DNA of 64,000 nt from Patagioenas fasciata (taxonomy: Eukaryota > Chordata > Aves > Columbiformes > Columbidae): NCBI RefSeq assembly GCF_037038585.1, contig NC_092520.1:123226001-123290000 (forward strand). The letters run 5' to 3'. The notes under the pieces were generated by a model that worked only from the letters and a program-made list of their open reading frames with translations, was not told the origin of the DNA and did no database searches. A program made the translations under genes and the position numbers. This document shows positions 26,211-37,094 of this stretch, piece by piece (position 1 is the stretch's first letter; every line of letters starts with the position of its first letter).

Positions 26211-29201
26211 AAAAGCTGAATTGAGTTTTAAGCAGCTAGGAAGAAAGTAACTGTTAAAAGAACCCCAGATGGTGCCAGGGAGAACTGATAGTTTTGTTCC
26301 TTCTGTCTATTAAAATGTGTCAAGTGTGCAGGGTCAGAGTGCACATGACGATTTGGTGGCAGAGACATGGTAAAAAATAGAAAGACTTTGGAAGTTGGGT
26401 TATGCATTATTGATACGTGTGTACTGAGTAAAATACTTGCATATTGCTGCTCACTCTTGTGGTATGAAGTAAATGAGGTGCCACCAAGAACAATCCTTTA
26501 TGGAGAAAAAAGAGTGAATGTAAATAATATTACCTCATTATAAAGCCATGAATCCCAGGTTTATTTCAGTCTGTATCAGTCAAAAAGTCCAAAAGACTCT
26601 GAGTGTGCACAGAAAAAGGAAAGTTTGAAAGCATGAAACAGTTCTTGCCTGAATTACTGAGATACACTAGATGCTATAGTCATGGGCAAGGATCCATCCC
26701 ATTATGTAGTAATAATAACAATGATAAAATGTCCACAATTAAAACTCCAAAGCACTAAACCACTACATATAAAACAAGAGAAATAACAGGTACATAATTA
26801 AGACTATTGCTCAGCAAGATAGTAATTTAATCTTCAGTTGTATCAGAATGAACCAATTTATTCTGTGGTTTGGGGTTTTTTGCTTGCTTAATAGTTTGTG
26901 AGGGTGTAAAGCTGGGCACATTTAAGTTCAGTGCTACCTTGAAGACTATGCCATCCTTTGAAATTTCTGGTGTTGCTGCAGGTTAATCTAATGCTAAAGG
27001 AGTTGAGGAGAGATGTAAGCCAGAAGAGCAAAATGCCTGTATTTCTGTGCGTGCATTTCTGCAGCTAGTTTGGAAAGACTGCTTACTTACCTGAAATATT
27101 CTTTCTTTTCACAGGCTACTTCATTGTCCAGAAACATAAGCAGCAGCTTCCATGTGTTAAGGGATTGAAACAGTAAATTTTACAGCACAATTCATCAATG
27201 GCGTCAGTCAGTTTTAAGAGAGAGAGCATGTTTTTGCAAAGCTGCAGAGATTGCTGTAACTGAGGTCAACAGCAAACTCTAGTGCTTTTAAAAATTGATT
27301 TTACTGAAATCTTACTCCATTTTCCTAGTAATAAAGGCCTCTAAGGATTTAAACTGCTGTAAGCGAGAGCAGTGTTTGGCCCTGTTTTCTAAGTCAGTGT
27401 GGCATAGTTCCATTACAACTCCAGTACAAATAATAACATCCTTTAAAAATGGAGTACTCTTCCTAATGTTTTAATAGGCAACCTTTTTTTTCTCTTGTAA
27501 AAGCTTGGAGGTCATAAGCTTGAACTCCTAAAACTTCTAAGAAACCTGTTTATCTCCTTTGCAAAAGGTCTAAATGAAATAAGAAAACATATAAGACATA
27601 TAACAAGACAGGAATAAAAATATATTTGCTTACCTGAACTATCCAGTGCAGATTGCTTCATCAAAATAACATGGCAAAATCAACATGTCTTGGTTATTCA
27701 ATTCTAGACAGAACATTTGATACTGTACGAAATAATAGAAGATGTTGCTGTGAGTATTCCAGAACTCACAAGAATCTTTCACAGTTTTCTTAGGGAAAGC
27801 TAAACAGCAGTCGCCCCAGCATATTGATCTGAAATTTATACAACAGCAAATTCTTTAGAAATTAGTAGTGTTATAATTTGCAATTTTAATTAAAAACAGG
27901 AACAAATAACCCAACAATCCAGACCTGTACTATAAATGATCTGAGCCTATCTTCTGTCTTTGAATGAATATTGTCCCCTCTGGGTCATAAATCTCAGGCT
28001 TTTGTGTGTCTCTGAAGGTGTCTGCATGGTTCTCCATTCTTAAGCAGGCACAGAAGTTAAAGTCCTTCTTCCACTTTCCATGATTTATCTCAGCAGTTGC
28101 AGTTCTCTTTTTCTTCTGGGCAAAGCTAATAAGTCACCCAACTACAGCCTTAAAGTGAAGTATTATTTAAAACAAAGACACATCAGAGGAAGTATATCCA
28201 GAAAACCAGCAGAGTACACTGCTTGCATATATTGTGTTTCAATAAAACCTTCCCCTCCACAGATCTGGCAAGTCCCTTGAATTTTTTTCAGACTCTGCAG
28301 AATGTCTCCTCCTTTCATTTTGTGTAAGGCTCTCATTTTATGTCCTTTTTGATGAGTATCCTCTTTTTTTTTTTTTTCTCTAGAAGTACTCTTTCATTCT
28401 AGTGCGTTTTCGATTTTTAGTTTTGCAGCTTAGTATGATGTTACTTTGAGTTCAGCTTAGAAACTGAAGGTGGACTATTTTTCTACTAATTGCCCTTAGC
28501 TTTTCCAATACATTTTTTTTTATTCTGCTCTCTTTTCTGTATATGTTTTCTACAGCTGTCTTTTGAACTAGATCATTGCATTATTTTAGGAAAATCTTGC
28601 AACCACTTGTAATAAATTTCCCCAAACATATTGTCCAGATTATTCAATTGTCACATCTTTCTATTCATCCTGCTGTTAGCTCCCCATTCCAAAGTTCATG
28701 TAGAAGGCATCTGAGTAAAATCGATGGACATTGGATGGTTTATTTCTCTCATGAAAGCCTAAAGAGAGATGTTTGCATACCTTTTTCTAGTGACTTTTCT
28801 TTAGTTTGGTAATACAAATGACTAGGGAATAAATACAGGCTTTCTCCATTTCAGGTGCCACAAAAGTAACATACACATTCTTCCATGTTTTGATGACAGT
28901 TAAAAAAAAATAAAAGAAGCTATTTATTCAGATTCTTAAACTAACAGTCCCATTATGCCTTGGACTATCTTATAATGAAAAATAACTCTGATGAATAAAG
29001 GTGTTTTAAAAATTAAAAATTTAGTTCAGATAAACCAAATCTGATGTTGCAGTGGGAAATACCAGCTTTTTCATGTTCAAGAAAACAAGAAATCTCTGTA
29101 ATATATTTTCCTGACATAGATAGCGCATCTCAAGCACAGAATATGAAATGTTTGCATTTACAACCCTATTTGGTGAGCCTTCTGAGTTAGAAAGGTTGAG
29201 G

Positions 29202-29242
29202 AGCTCCATCCTTCACTACAAGAAGCTCCATCCTTCACTACA
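29202..29242. repeat. 22-bp tandem duplication
   Basis: AGCTCCATCCTTCACTACA occurs at 29202-29220 and again, identically, at 29224-29242, a period of 22 bp. The lack of divergence suggests a recent duplication. Confidence 0.8.
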
Positions 29243-32200
29243 GAGCTGCAACTGGCTACAGGATTGGGTAGGAAAGCATATCAGCATAATATCCTATTTA
29301 ATGGGTAAGAATGGCTCGACTCAAGGTTGGCAGACTGTCCTGCTATGGTTCTTTTATTTCCTCTTGAGCTGGGAGAATACTAATGACATATAATTATTTA
29401 TTGCATGTGTTTTATAATAATGATAACAACCACATTATAACAAATAATACGTAGAAAATGTTAGCTTAGTCTTTTGCAGAAACTGCAGCTCTTCGTTGCC
29501 CACATGGCCACAGAGGATTAATAAAAAGCTACCACATCCATTCTGGCAAAGTCATTATGATCAAGAAAACAACACTGGAAGATTTGAAGAGCTTCTCAGC
29601 ATGCCAAGAGTCAGCTGGATGGGGATGTTCCATACTCTTGTGACAGAACTTGAAAGCATCCAGCAATAAAGGTGAGACTGCTGACAGTTCGTTCTGCACC
29701 CAGAAAATTGCTGACTGCAATGGAGGGCAAGTCTGGTTTGGGGAGCTAGGATTAGGGTGTTACCTCGATGTTTGTCTCACTCTTCCTGTCTTTTGATTGG
29801 AGGCTGAGAAATTTGGGTAAAACCTGGGCGTGTGCATTTGCTTCCATAAAGGAACTTCTGAAAGACCTGTGTACCACGACAAGGATTTGTTCTGAACTTG
29901 CATATCTCTTAGTCATCATATATGATGTTGCTCTCACTTTCCAAATTAATTAATCTCCCCCCAAAGACCAACATTAAGCAGTTTTTGAAGCAAATAGGAA
30001 CTCTGAATCTCCATGCAGTCATTAGAGTTAGAGACAAGTCTTTTGAATAAGGTTGCCACCTTTTGAGTTCTGATTTGATTTTTGGGTGGAGGCTCTTAAT
30101 TGGCAAGTACTAATCATATGTACACCATACAATCAAATATATATCTTGCCATTCTGAGTAAAGGCATGAAATGATTTCATACTTTTGTTCTAGATGTGAA
30201 GTTGAGGTTTCTAAGATAATGCTACTTTATGGCCTTTTACCAGTCTTATTCCATCCCCAGATGCTTCCTTGAACCATGAATAAAACTCATGGTGCCAGTT
30301 CCAAGAGGGTAAAACTAAATTTTAACTACAAGGGAGGAGGTGAGAGGATTTGAGAAAAAACAGCAAAGGCAAACGAAATATAAAAGGCCCAAATTTATAT
30401 ATGGGACCTCAGGTATTCCTTACTGTAGCTAAATCAATTGTCAAATGCAGAAAGTTCACTGTGGAAACAAAACTGTTGAGGACTTTCCACATGTTGTGAA
30501 CACTGACTTTTCAAATTGTTTGCATTATGCTATTTAAACTTGCATTTTACAGTAACTATTTCTGCAGTTAGATTTTTAGTTAACAAAAATGGATGACCTA
30601 ATTTGCTGTCAATGTGCAAGCTCGGCTCTGCAAAAACAAGGGAATGCTTCCAGTCCAGCTTATCCTGATCACAGAAATATGACTGTGCACTCTCCAAGTG
30701 CATTCCCTAAATTGTATCCTGATGCCTAGAATTAGAAGTATTGTAGCATTTATTTTAAAATGTGTCTACCTATTTATTGTCCAATACTTCCTGACAGGAT
30801 CTTCTGAAAGGGAAAAAAAACAAAACAAAACAAAAAACAAAACCAACAAAGTCAGTCAAAATACATGAGAATAAGTAATTTCATGTCTTGGTATCTTTTT
30901 GGTTTTTTTCCCCCAACAGATTTTTTTTTTTTAACATTTGCTGTGTGAGAAAAAAATAAACTAATCAAACTTGCCATTATGCACCTCACTGGATGTCTGC
31001 CAATATCTCCATAATACAGTCTGGTTTTGCAGGATTCATAGATTTCTACTGTAAATGCTCAGTCCAAGCCGAAATTTGGCAAGCTTTTTCATGTTACAAT
31101 AATACTCTCTTCTTCACGTAAAGGTTGCTTTTCTCTGAAAACTGGCAGTACTGCTAGTGAAGCTTTTCTTTTATGGCTTCTATAGATTTTTGTTTACAAA
31201 TAGGTAAATTCAGTCTAAGTGCTTGGAGTGTCAACTTTTTATTGCATACTTAACAAATGATTCAGCCTTTATGGGGAAAACTTGCAGCTAAACTGCATTT
31301 GCATTTTGCATGCTTTTCCACTGTATTCCATCTCCATAATAAGTCAGGCTTTTTTTCATTATGGAATTGGTGTGCAGTCACTTCATAATTACAATTGCAG
31401 CTATGTTGCTGCTCAAAGCTGAATTTCTTACCCTGTGTAGTTAATCTATTTTTCTGGATTTTCACATAATTATTGTATAAGTATTGATTAGAAAGAGCTA
31501 CAGTTTAGCTTTAAATAACTGACTTATTTAAAGTAACTTTTCACACTTCATTTATCATTTGTTTTTATTGCATCCTGTCTTTTATTCCTCAACATCCTGC
31601 GTTTTCTCATTCACTTGCATTTTCACAGCAATCTTGTACATTAGGAGACCTTTGGGTTACGTTATAAAATCTCTCCCAAAGAATACTTAAAACAAGTAAA
31701 TCTACTTCCTTAATGGCTCACGGGAGGGTTCTTCCTCCCTGATCACCATTTCTAAGACTGGCCCATGGTGGACTCCTGCCTTGTGATGAATTTGAGCAAC
31801 AGTGCTTCCATTTATAATATTTTGAGTTCAACACTTAAAGACTTAATCTGAAAAGACGCACAGATATATACACAGATGCTTGTTGGGAGGCCCAAATGAT
31901 CACTGAATGACTTTGAAAACCTGCCTCTGGTATGATTTATGTGGAAAATGTTGACTCAGTCCAGGTCTCCGTGAAGCGGGAGGGATATCAACATCACAAA
32001 CAACGACCTTCATAAATAAGTATCAGAAACTGAGGAGGAAATGTTCTCACGCCTCGGAATAATCCCATCAAATCACAGGCAAGGCATTTACCGGTGGGGA
32101 GCATTGTTCTGCTGTGCATGTTGCGTCCTCCCCATATAAACTGGGGATTGTACATCCACCTTTCTTTAAGAGTACTGAACCTACCATTAATTATTTTTGC

Positions 32201-33819
32201 TTGTTTTAAAGGAAAACATTTTGTCTTTTAATCTGTAAGATTAGAAGTTTCACGTCATTCAATTAATTAAACAATGCAACTCAAAAGCCATAAACATTAA
32301 AAAGCCTTCTTGGAAGCAGACTGTGGCCCAGTCCATTGGATAAATTGATTGATTACTTCTGTGGCTGTTCCTAATAATCTGTAACATTTTTTCATTAGGC
32401 AGAAAGTTGTTTTCCTATTTAGTATGCAAACGTGAGATCTGGAGCATTCTGCCCGTGTGTTATGATTTCTTTTTTCCATTATGCAATCACAGAATGTGTC
32501 ACTTCCCTGTTTACAAAAGAAAAATGTAAGAGATAAAATTTGTGTTTAGTAAGGATTTTGATCTTCAATATATTAAAGAAATTAAAGTCCAGGGTTGGCA
32601 GAAAATCATAAATCATGGTTATGTGTTTCTCTAGAATGATTTTATGGATGCTAGGGCAAAGATATTACCATGTGCACTCTGGTTATGTAGAAATGCCACT
32701 AGAGGCTATTTTCTTTCTTCGAAGGTGCCCTTTAAGCTCACATAAAATTACTCTTAATAGAGTAAACATGCAATTTGCTCAAAACTAACACAATGCATTC
32801 CGGATTACACGTCACAGAGAAAAAAAAAACATAGACAAAAATTTGTAAGGAATTTTATCTTTCCTGCTGAGAATTTTCCCCAGAACCTGCAGTTTTCAAA
32901 TCTTTCCAAATATTTTTCTATTCATTTTTAGCTTGAGAAGTGTTCTTTGTAAAGGTTTGATAGTAACAATTTTTTTATATGGTTTGTGTTGTTTAATATT
33001 CTTTTCTTCCTGGATGAGTTCTCTGGTGTGAAGCTATTTATGAATTCGGAATGTGTTTGCTATGAGTAACCTCAAAATATTTGTTTAATGTAATGTTTCT
33101 TCAATCTGTAGAAAAATTCTGCAAAATTCTGAAAAAAGTTCAGCTTTAGTGTTTAGCCATATCATCTGTGTTGTCCCTTGTCATGAAACTGTCTCACAGC
33201 TTTCCACAATACAATGTGAAAATCTGATCTTTCATTTGTTTCTAAGAGGCACATTTGTAACCTTCACAAGGAGAAAAGGAAGGCTGAAAAATACACCTTG
33301 AGGCATGGATGGTGAAACTAACCCAAAATATGTGTGTGTATGTATGCACGCTGTCATGAGGCAGAATTGGGAATTCACAATCTGTTGCTTACTGTATAGA
33401 CCTTAGTTTGTTCTTCCCATTTCTTCCTCTATCTTCTTTACTTTTTTTTTTTCTTTTTTAACAAAATATTTGCCTGGTAAACACATTGTTACCTTGGAAA
33501 AAGTTGCATAGGTATTTCTAATGTCCACCCTTTGTTTTCTTACACTGAACCAGTGAAGGAGTTAATGGTGACTAATACTAGAAGCACAATTGCTTGTAGC
33601 ATGTATAATCTTCCCCATGATGTTTTCTTACCAACTCTTTTCCATCAGTTTTGCATACCACATTTTCCTTTTTGTTTTGTTTTGTTTGTTTTTTAGCTTG
33701 GATTTTTACCTGTAGAAAATGACATCACAAATTTGTACTCAAAGAAAACGACACCACAAGAGAAGATCAAAGGTTTTCTCTCATTTGTGGGCTTCATGGG
33801 TAAATTGTGAGAACCATCC
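29243..33819. other. Intergenic AT-rich DNA, no gene seen
   Basis: No coding frame is supported. CA/A-rich (AAAAC)n-type sequence lies at 30813-30850 and (TTTTG)n at 33668-33694. TAAT-rich stretches such as 32180-32275 could belong to regulatory elements, but nothing decisive is visible. Confidence 0.6.
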
Positions 33820-34480
33820 CGGACCTACAGGTGTAGACCCAGGAGCAGTTCAAAAGCAGCTACCATGCTGAGGTGGAACCGTGCCTAACCTGGAGGGATG
33901 CTGGTCAATCCCAGCATCGGAGCACAATACTGGATAGGGCAACATGAGGGGATGCTGTGGCTGGGCTCAGGGCACTGGCTGCTGCCTCTGGTCCCTTGGA
34001 GGAGCTTTTTTTCCTCTCCAGCAGGCAATGATGTGTGGTGTGTGTCCTGTGACCACCAGACGTATGACAACATTAATAAGTGGCTCAGAGGATTATGAGG
34101 ATCGTGGGTGCTGGTAGAAGGAGAGAGTTGCGCCTTGTCCTTTGGCAAAGTGCTGTGCCCTACTTGCTGTCAGGCACTGGCTGGAGAATATTCACTTCTC
34201 GTGGAATCTAAGGAGTTGCCTCTCCCACCTCTACCCATTATGTGTTGTAAAAGCTTCTCTTTTCCAAAGCAGAAGCATGGGAAGGGGAATGCTGAAATCC
34301 TGTGGCCCTTCCCAAGAGGAGGAAAATGAGGTTTGGCAGTTGGATGTGGTTGCCTCTCCTTTTTCTCTTTTCCTTATTCAGCAAATCACTGTTATGTGGT
34401 AAAACCATGGTGGGTGCTCAGCCTCCCTCTCCCAGAGGGGGAGCAAGAGCAGAATCAGGTGCTGCAGCTGAGAGGTGCAG
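33820..34480. other. GC-richer intergenic patch, unassigned
   Basis: Base composition rises locally compared with the AT-rich flanks, and short open frames occur on both strands with no recognisable domain. It could be an exon of an unannotated transcript, a decayed repeat or just compositional variation. I cannot assign it. Confidence 0.35.
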
Positions 34481-36520
34481 ATGTTTTATACACATAGAAC
34501 TTCAAAACTGAAAAACAAAAATGCCTTTCTTTACTTCTTTGGAATGACTTTTTCCCACTAACAGAAAACAGAAGTGTTTTTTCTTTTTTTGTTTGTTTTT
34601 TTCGCAGAGATTTGTTATTTTTCTTCACTCTTTTTCTTCTGCCTTAAAAGAATATTTACCTGAAGTCATAAAAGAAAGATGTGGCTCAACAGAGACCAAA
34701 ACTACTACTCCTGAGAATTTAACGATGTTTTAAATAGTAGAATTGTGTTGTACAAAAGAACTCAAGGAAGACAGCTGTGTATTCTAGAAAGGATTAGGAA
34801 AAGGAAAAAGGAAAAGGTCTGAAAAAAAAAGCCCAAACCAAAACAGGTTTTATTGTTAGGGAGAGTAACTTTTTGAGGAAATTAGTGTATGTTTCTGGAT
34901 TTTTTGCTGGGAAAAAACATCTGTATGAAATAAATTAAAAGGTATAATGAAATGAGCCATGACAAAGACAAAGGAGGACAGGAGGTCCTCTTCTCTGGAC
35001 CATACACTGTTAATCCTATGGCCAGATCACCTTGCCTCTGGAGATCCTTGGTCAAAAGACTTAGGCATTTCTCTCTGTCCTTTTGGAAATATAACCAGAG
35101 AGGACATAAGTAGGGTAGATGCTAAATCCAAATATAAGTGAAAGGAACAGCTGGAGACATGAAACAATGGATGCTATTAGATGTGATGATTTCTTAATCT
35201 GATTGAGTAATCAAACCTGGAAACAGGGAAGGAGAGGAAAATAATGCTCATGTCCTCAACTGCACTCCCTTGAAACGAGTACTTGACTGAGACTGACTTC
35301 TCACGGCCTCATATCTCCTTTAGTTTGCCTTATGTGCATTTCCAATCCCTTTAGCACAATGCAAACCTGGCAGAGCTAAACCAAATAGTTTGGGCTATGC
35401 GAATACTGTGCAGGAGAGACATTGGCACAGGCTCTGAATTGCAACCAGCCTAGCACCTCCTCTTCTGCTGTTGAGGGGCAGCAAAGGTACATCACTGCTG
35501 AAGTGAGTTGGTGGTACTGTGTTCAACTGCTGCCCCACAGGCAGCTTTGCCATTGATAAACTTGGGGCTCAGATACTGCAGGCGGCAGCTCTCAGCTGTC
35601 CTGCTGCTACAAGTGACCCTGAGGACACATAGGACAATTCTTTTGTATTTGTGAAAAGGAAGGTTGTTCAGGGATTTAACATATTGGTTTCTGAAATATT
35701 GGGGTTTGGTTTCTGTGATATCAAAGATTTTTGACGTTACTTCTGCACTGTAGTTCCACATCTGTTGCTGAAGGCTTCTTTCCTTCCAACCAGTTTCTTG
35801 CTGTCTGTGCAGGCAGCATGCACATTCAGAGCAAGACCTCGTACTACATGGGTGCATAGCTTTGGTTTGAAGTAAAATATTTATTTGACCTCAGTACTAT
35901 TCAAATATTTTTCCATTTCCACAGAACCACGCTGGGTGGCTCTGGAGACCTGAGATGAGTCACTTGGGAAGAAAGGTATCCATATTCTGAAGAAATGATC
36001 CACAGGAGGGGAAGCTTGGGAGGTGCTGCTCTGCAGTTATTCCCCCTAGGAACAGTGGAATAGCAATACTGCCTGCCTGCTGCTCTGCCCTCTGCTCTTA
36101 CAGGTACTCTGGGGCCTCTGATGGGCTGAGAGTACTGGAGGTAAGGTGCACACAGGTAGCGAATGCTTATAAAATACACATTTTACATGGTAACATGATA
36201 ACTTCTAGAGTAAAGCTGCAGAACCCTACAGAAAGCGTCTGAGAAGAGGCCCCTACCACCACCAAGGCTCCAGTTTGCTGAGGTCAAAGTGTCTTCTTTG
36301 GGGTCAGAATTATGGTTCTGTGTGAAGCAGACTGGGCTAGAGTCACTGTAGGCAGCAAAGGGATGAATGATCTAACTGGCATTTTTTTAGCAAGTCTGCT
36401 ATGGCTGTGCTCTGAAACTCTGAAGGCTCTACCTCTACTTTGCAGTTGTGCTCAGCCCTGCAAAGACCGGTAATTGGACATGATCGGATTGTAGCTGGCT
36501 AAAACGGCCAGCCGAGGCTT
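34481..36520. other. Proximal upstream flank of EPHA3
   Basis: Non-coding by inspection. GC content rises from about 35.4 kb towards the CpG island. Minus-strand open frames at 35492-35857 and 35901-36179 have no recognisable domain. A divergent non-coding transcript from the EPHA3 promoter would cross this stretch, but nothing in the sequence shows one. Confidence 0.5.
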
Positions 36521-36525
36521 CCGAG

Positions 36526-36543
36526 TTACGTGATTTATGTCAT
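36526..36543. promoter_or_regulatory. Paired bZIP/E-box-like sites upstream of the CpG island
   Basis: TTACGTGA (36526-36533) and TTATGTCAT (36535-36543) lie side by side at the edge of the CpG island, about 440 bp upstream of the EPHA3 ATG. Both resemble half CRE, PAR-bZIP or USF/MITF-type sites. This is motif matching only. Confidence 0.25.
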
Positions 36544-36769
36544 CCCATATTGCAGAGATCCCGCTCAACGCTGCATGCCACAGGGCATCCTTTCGGGCTC
36601 AGGGGCAGGTTCTGCGCTTTGCCCCTCACCGCCCGGAATTTGTCACTCTCCCCTACCCCTCCCCTTGCGACGAGGGTCCCGGTGCGCGGACGGCGATCTC
36701 TCAGCGCGCAAATCCCGCGGAAAACCCGCTCGGGAGCGCCCCCCAACCCCCCCCCGCTCCCCGCCGACA

Positions 36770-36878
36770 GGCAGGTGGGCGGGGCGGCGCTAGGGCCCGG
36801 GGCGGTGCAGTGGCGGCGGTGGGGCCGGGCGGGGGCGGCCCCTCCCGGGCGCAGCGCGAAGGCGGGCGGGCGCGGGGC
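36770..36878 (+). promoter_or_regulatory. Inferred TATA-less EPHA3 core promoter with GC boxes
   Basis: Several Sp1/KLF-type GC boxes lie just upstream of the coding start: GGGCGGGGCGG at 36778-36788, GGGGCGG at 36799-36805 and GGGCGGGGGCGG at 36827-36838. No TATA box is evident at a suitable place. This pattern fits a dispersed-initiation CpG-island promoter. The exact transcription start cannot be read from the sequence, so the length of the 5' UTR is unknown. Confidence 0.55.
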
Positions 36879-37073
36879 ATGGTCCCGGTCCCGGCGGCGC
36901 GGCGCAGCGCGGAGCGGGCGCGGAGCGGTGGCATGCGGTGCGGAGACATGCGGCTCTGCCTGCGCGCTGCCCCGCCGACATGGACCGCCGCCGCCTGCCG
37001 CCGCCGCCGCTGCTACTGCTGCTTCTGCTGCTTCTGCTGCTCTGCGCTGCCCTCGGCGCCGCCGGGCGTCTGA
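36879..37073 (+). CDS. Overlapping upstream ORF at the EPHA3 start (out of frame)
   Basis: An ATG at 36879 (G at -3 and G at +4, a strong context) opens a frame of 64 codons ending at TGA 37071-37073. It is in a different frame from EPHA3 and runs past the EPHA3 ATG at 36980 by about 90 bases. Two further ATGs (36933 and 36948) lie in this same frame, while no in-frame ATG precedes 36980 in the interval examined. Across the Leu repeat this frame reads Cys/Phe-rich. If the transcript starts upstream of 36879, ribosomes starting here could not reinitiate at the main start without leaky scanning, so it would be expected to reduce EPHA3 output. A stable peptide product is not claimed. Whether it is in the mRNA depends on the unknown transcription start. 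Confidence 0.4.
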   Translation: MVPVPAARRSAERARSGGMRCGDMRLCLRAAPPTWTAAACRRRRCYCCFCCFCCSALPSAPPGV

Positions 37074-37094
37074 GCGCCCGCCCCGGCAACGAAG
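36980..37094 (+). CDS. EPHA3: EPHA3 exon 1 coding part (signal peptide), ephrin type-A receptor 3
   Basis: This exon encodes the first 38 codons plus one base of the EPHA3 receptor tyrosine kinase, a plasma-membrane receptor for GPI-anchored ephrin-A ligands that acts in axon guidance and cell repulsion. The ATG at 36980 has a strong context (GACATGG). The peptide has a basic start (MDRRR), four Pro, eleven Leu (37010-37042), then CAALGAAG, a classic secretion signal, and RLSARPGNE as the beginning of the mature protein. The ending ARPGNE followed by the exon 2 residues VNLLDSK matches EPHA3, and the MDRRRLP start resembles chicken EPHA3 as remembered. The exon closes with GAAG followed by donor GTGAGC at 37095, giving a phase 1 intron. 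The Leu run looks longer than in chicken. An upstream ORF overlaps the start. Confidence 0.93.

Larger units (their letters stand above)
22416..29201. other. Intergenic AT-rich DNA, no gene seen
   Basis: No frame with recognisable coding content is present. The stretch contains a 21-bp near-tandem duplication at about 24755-24795 and an AAAT microsatellite at about 26178-26210, listed separately. Confidence 0.65.
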
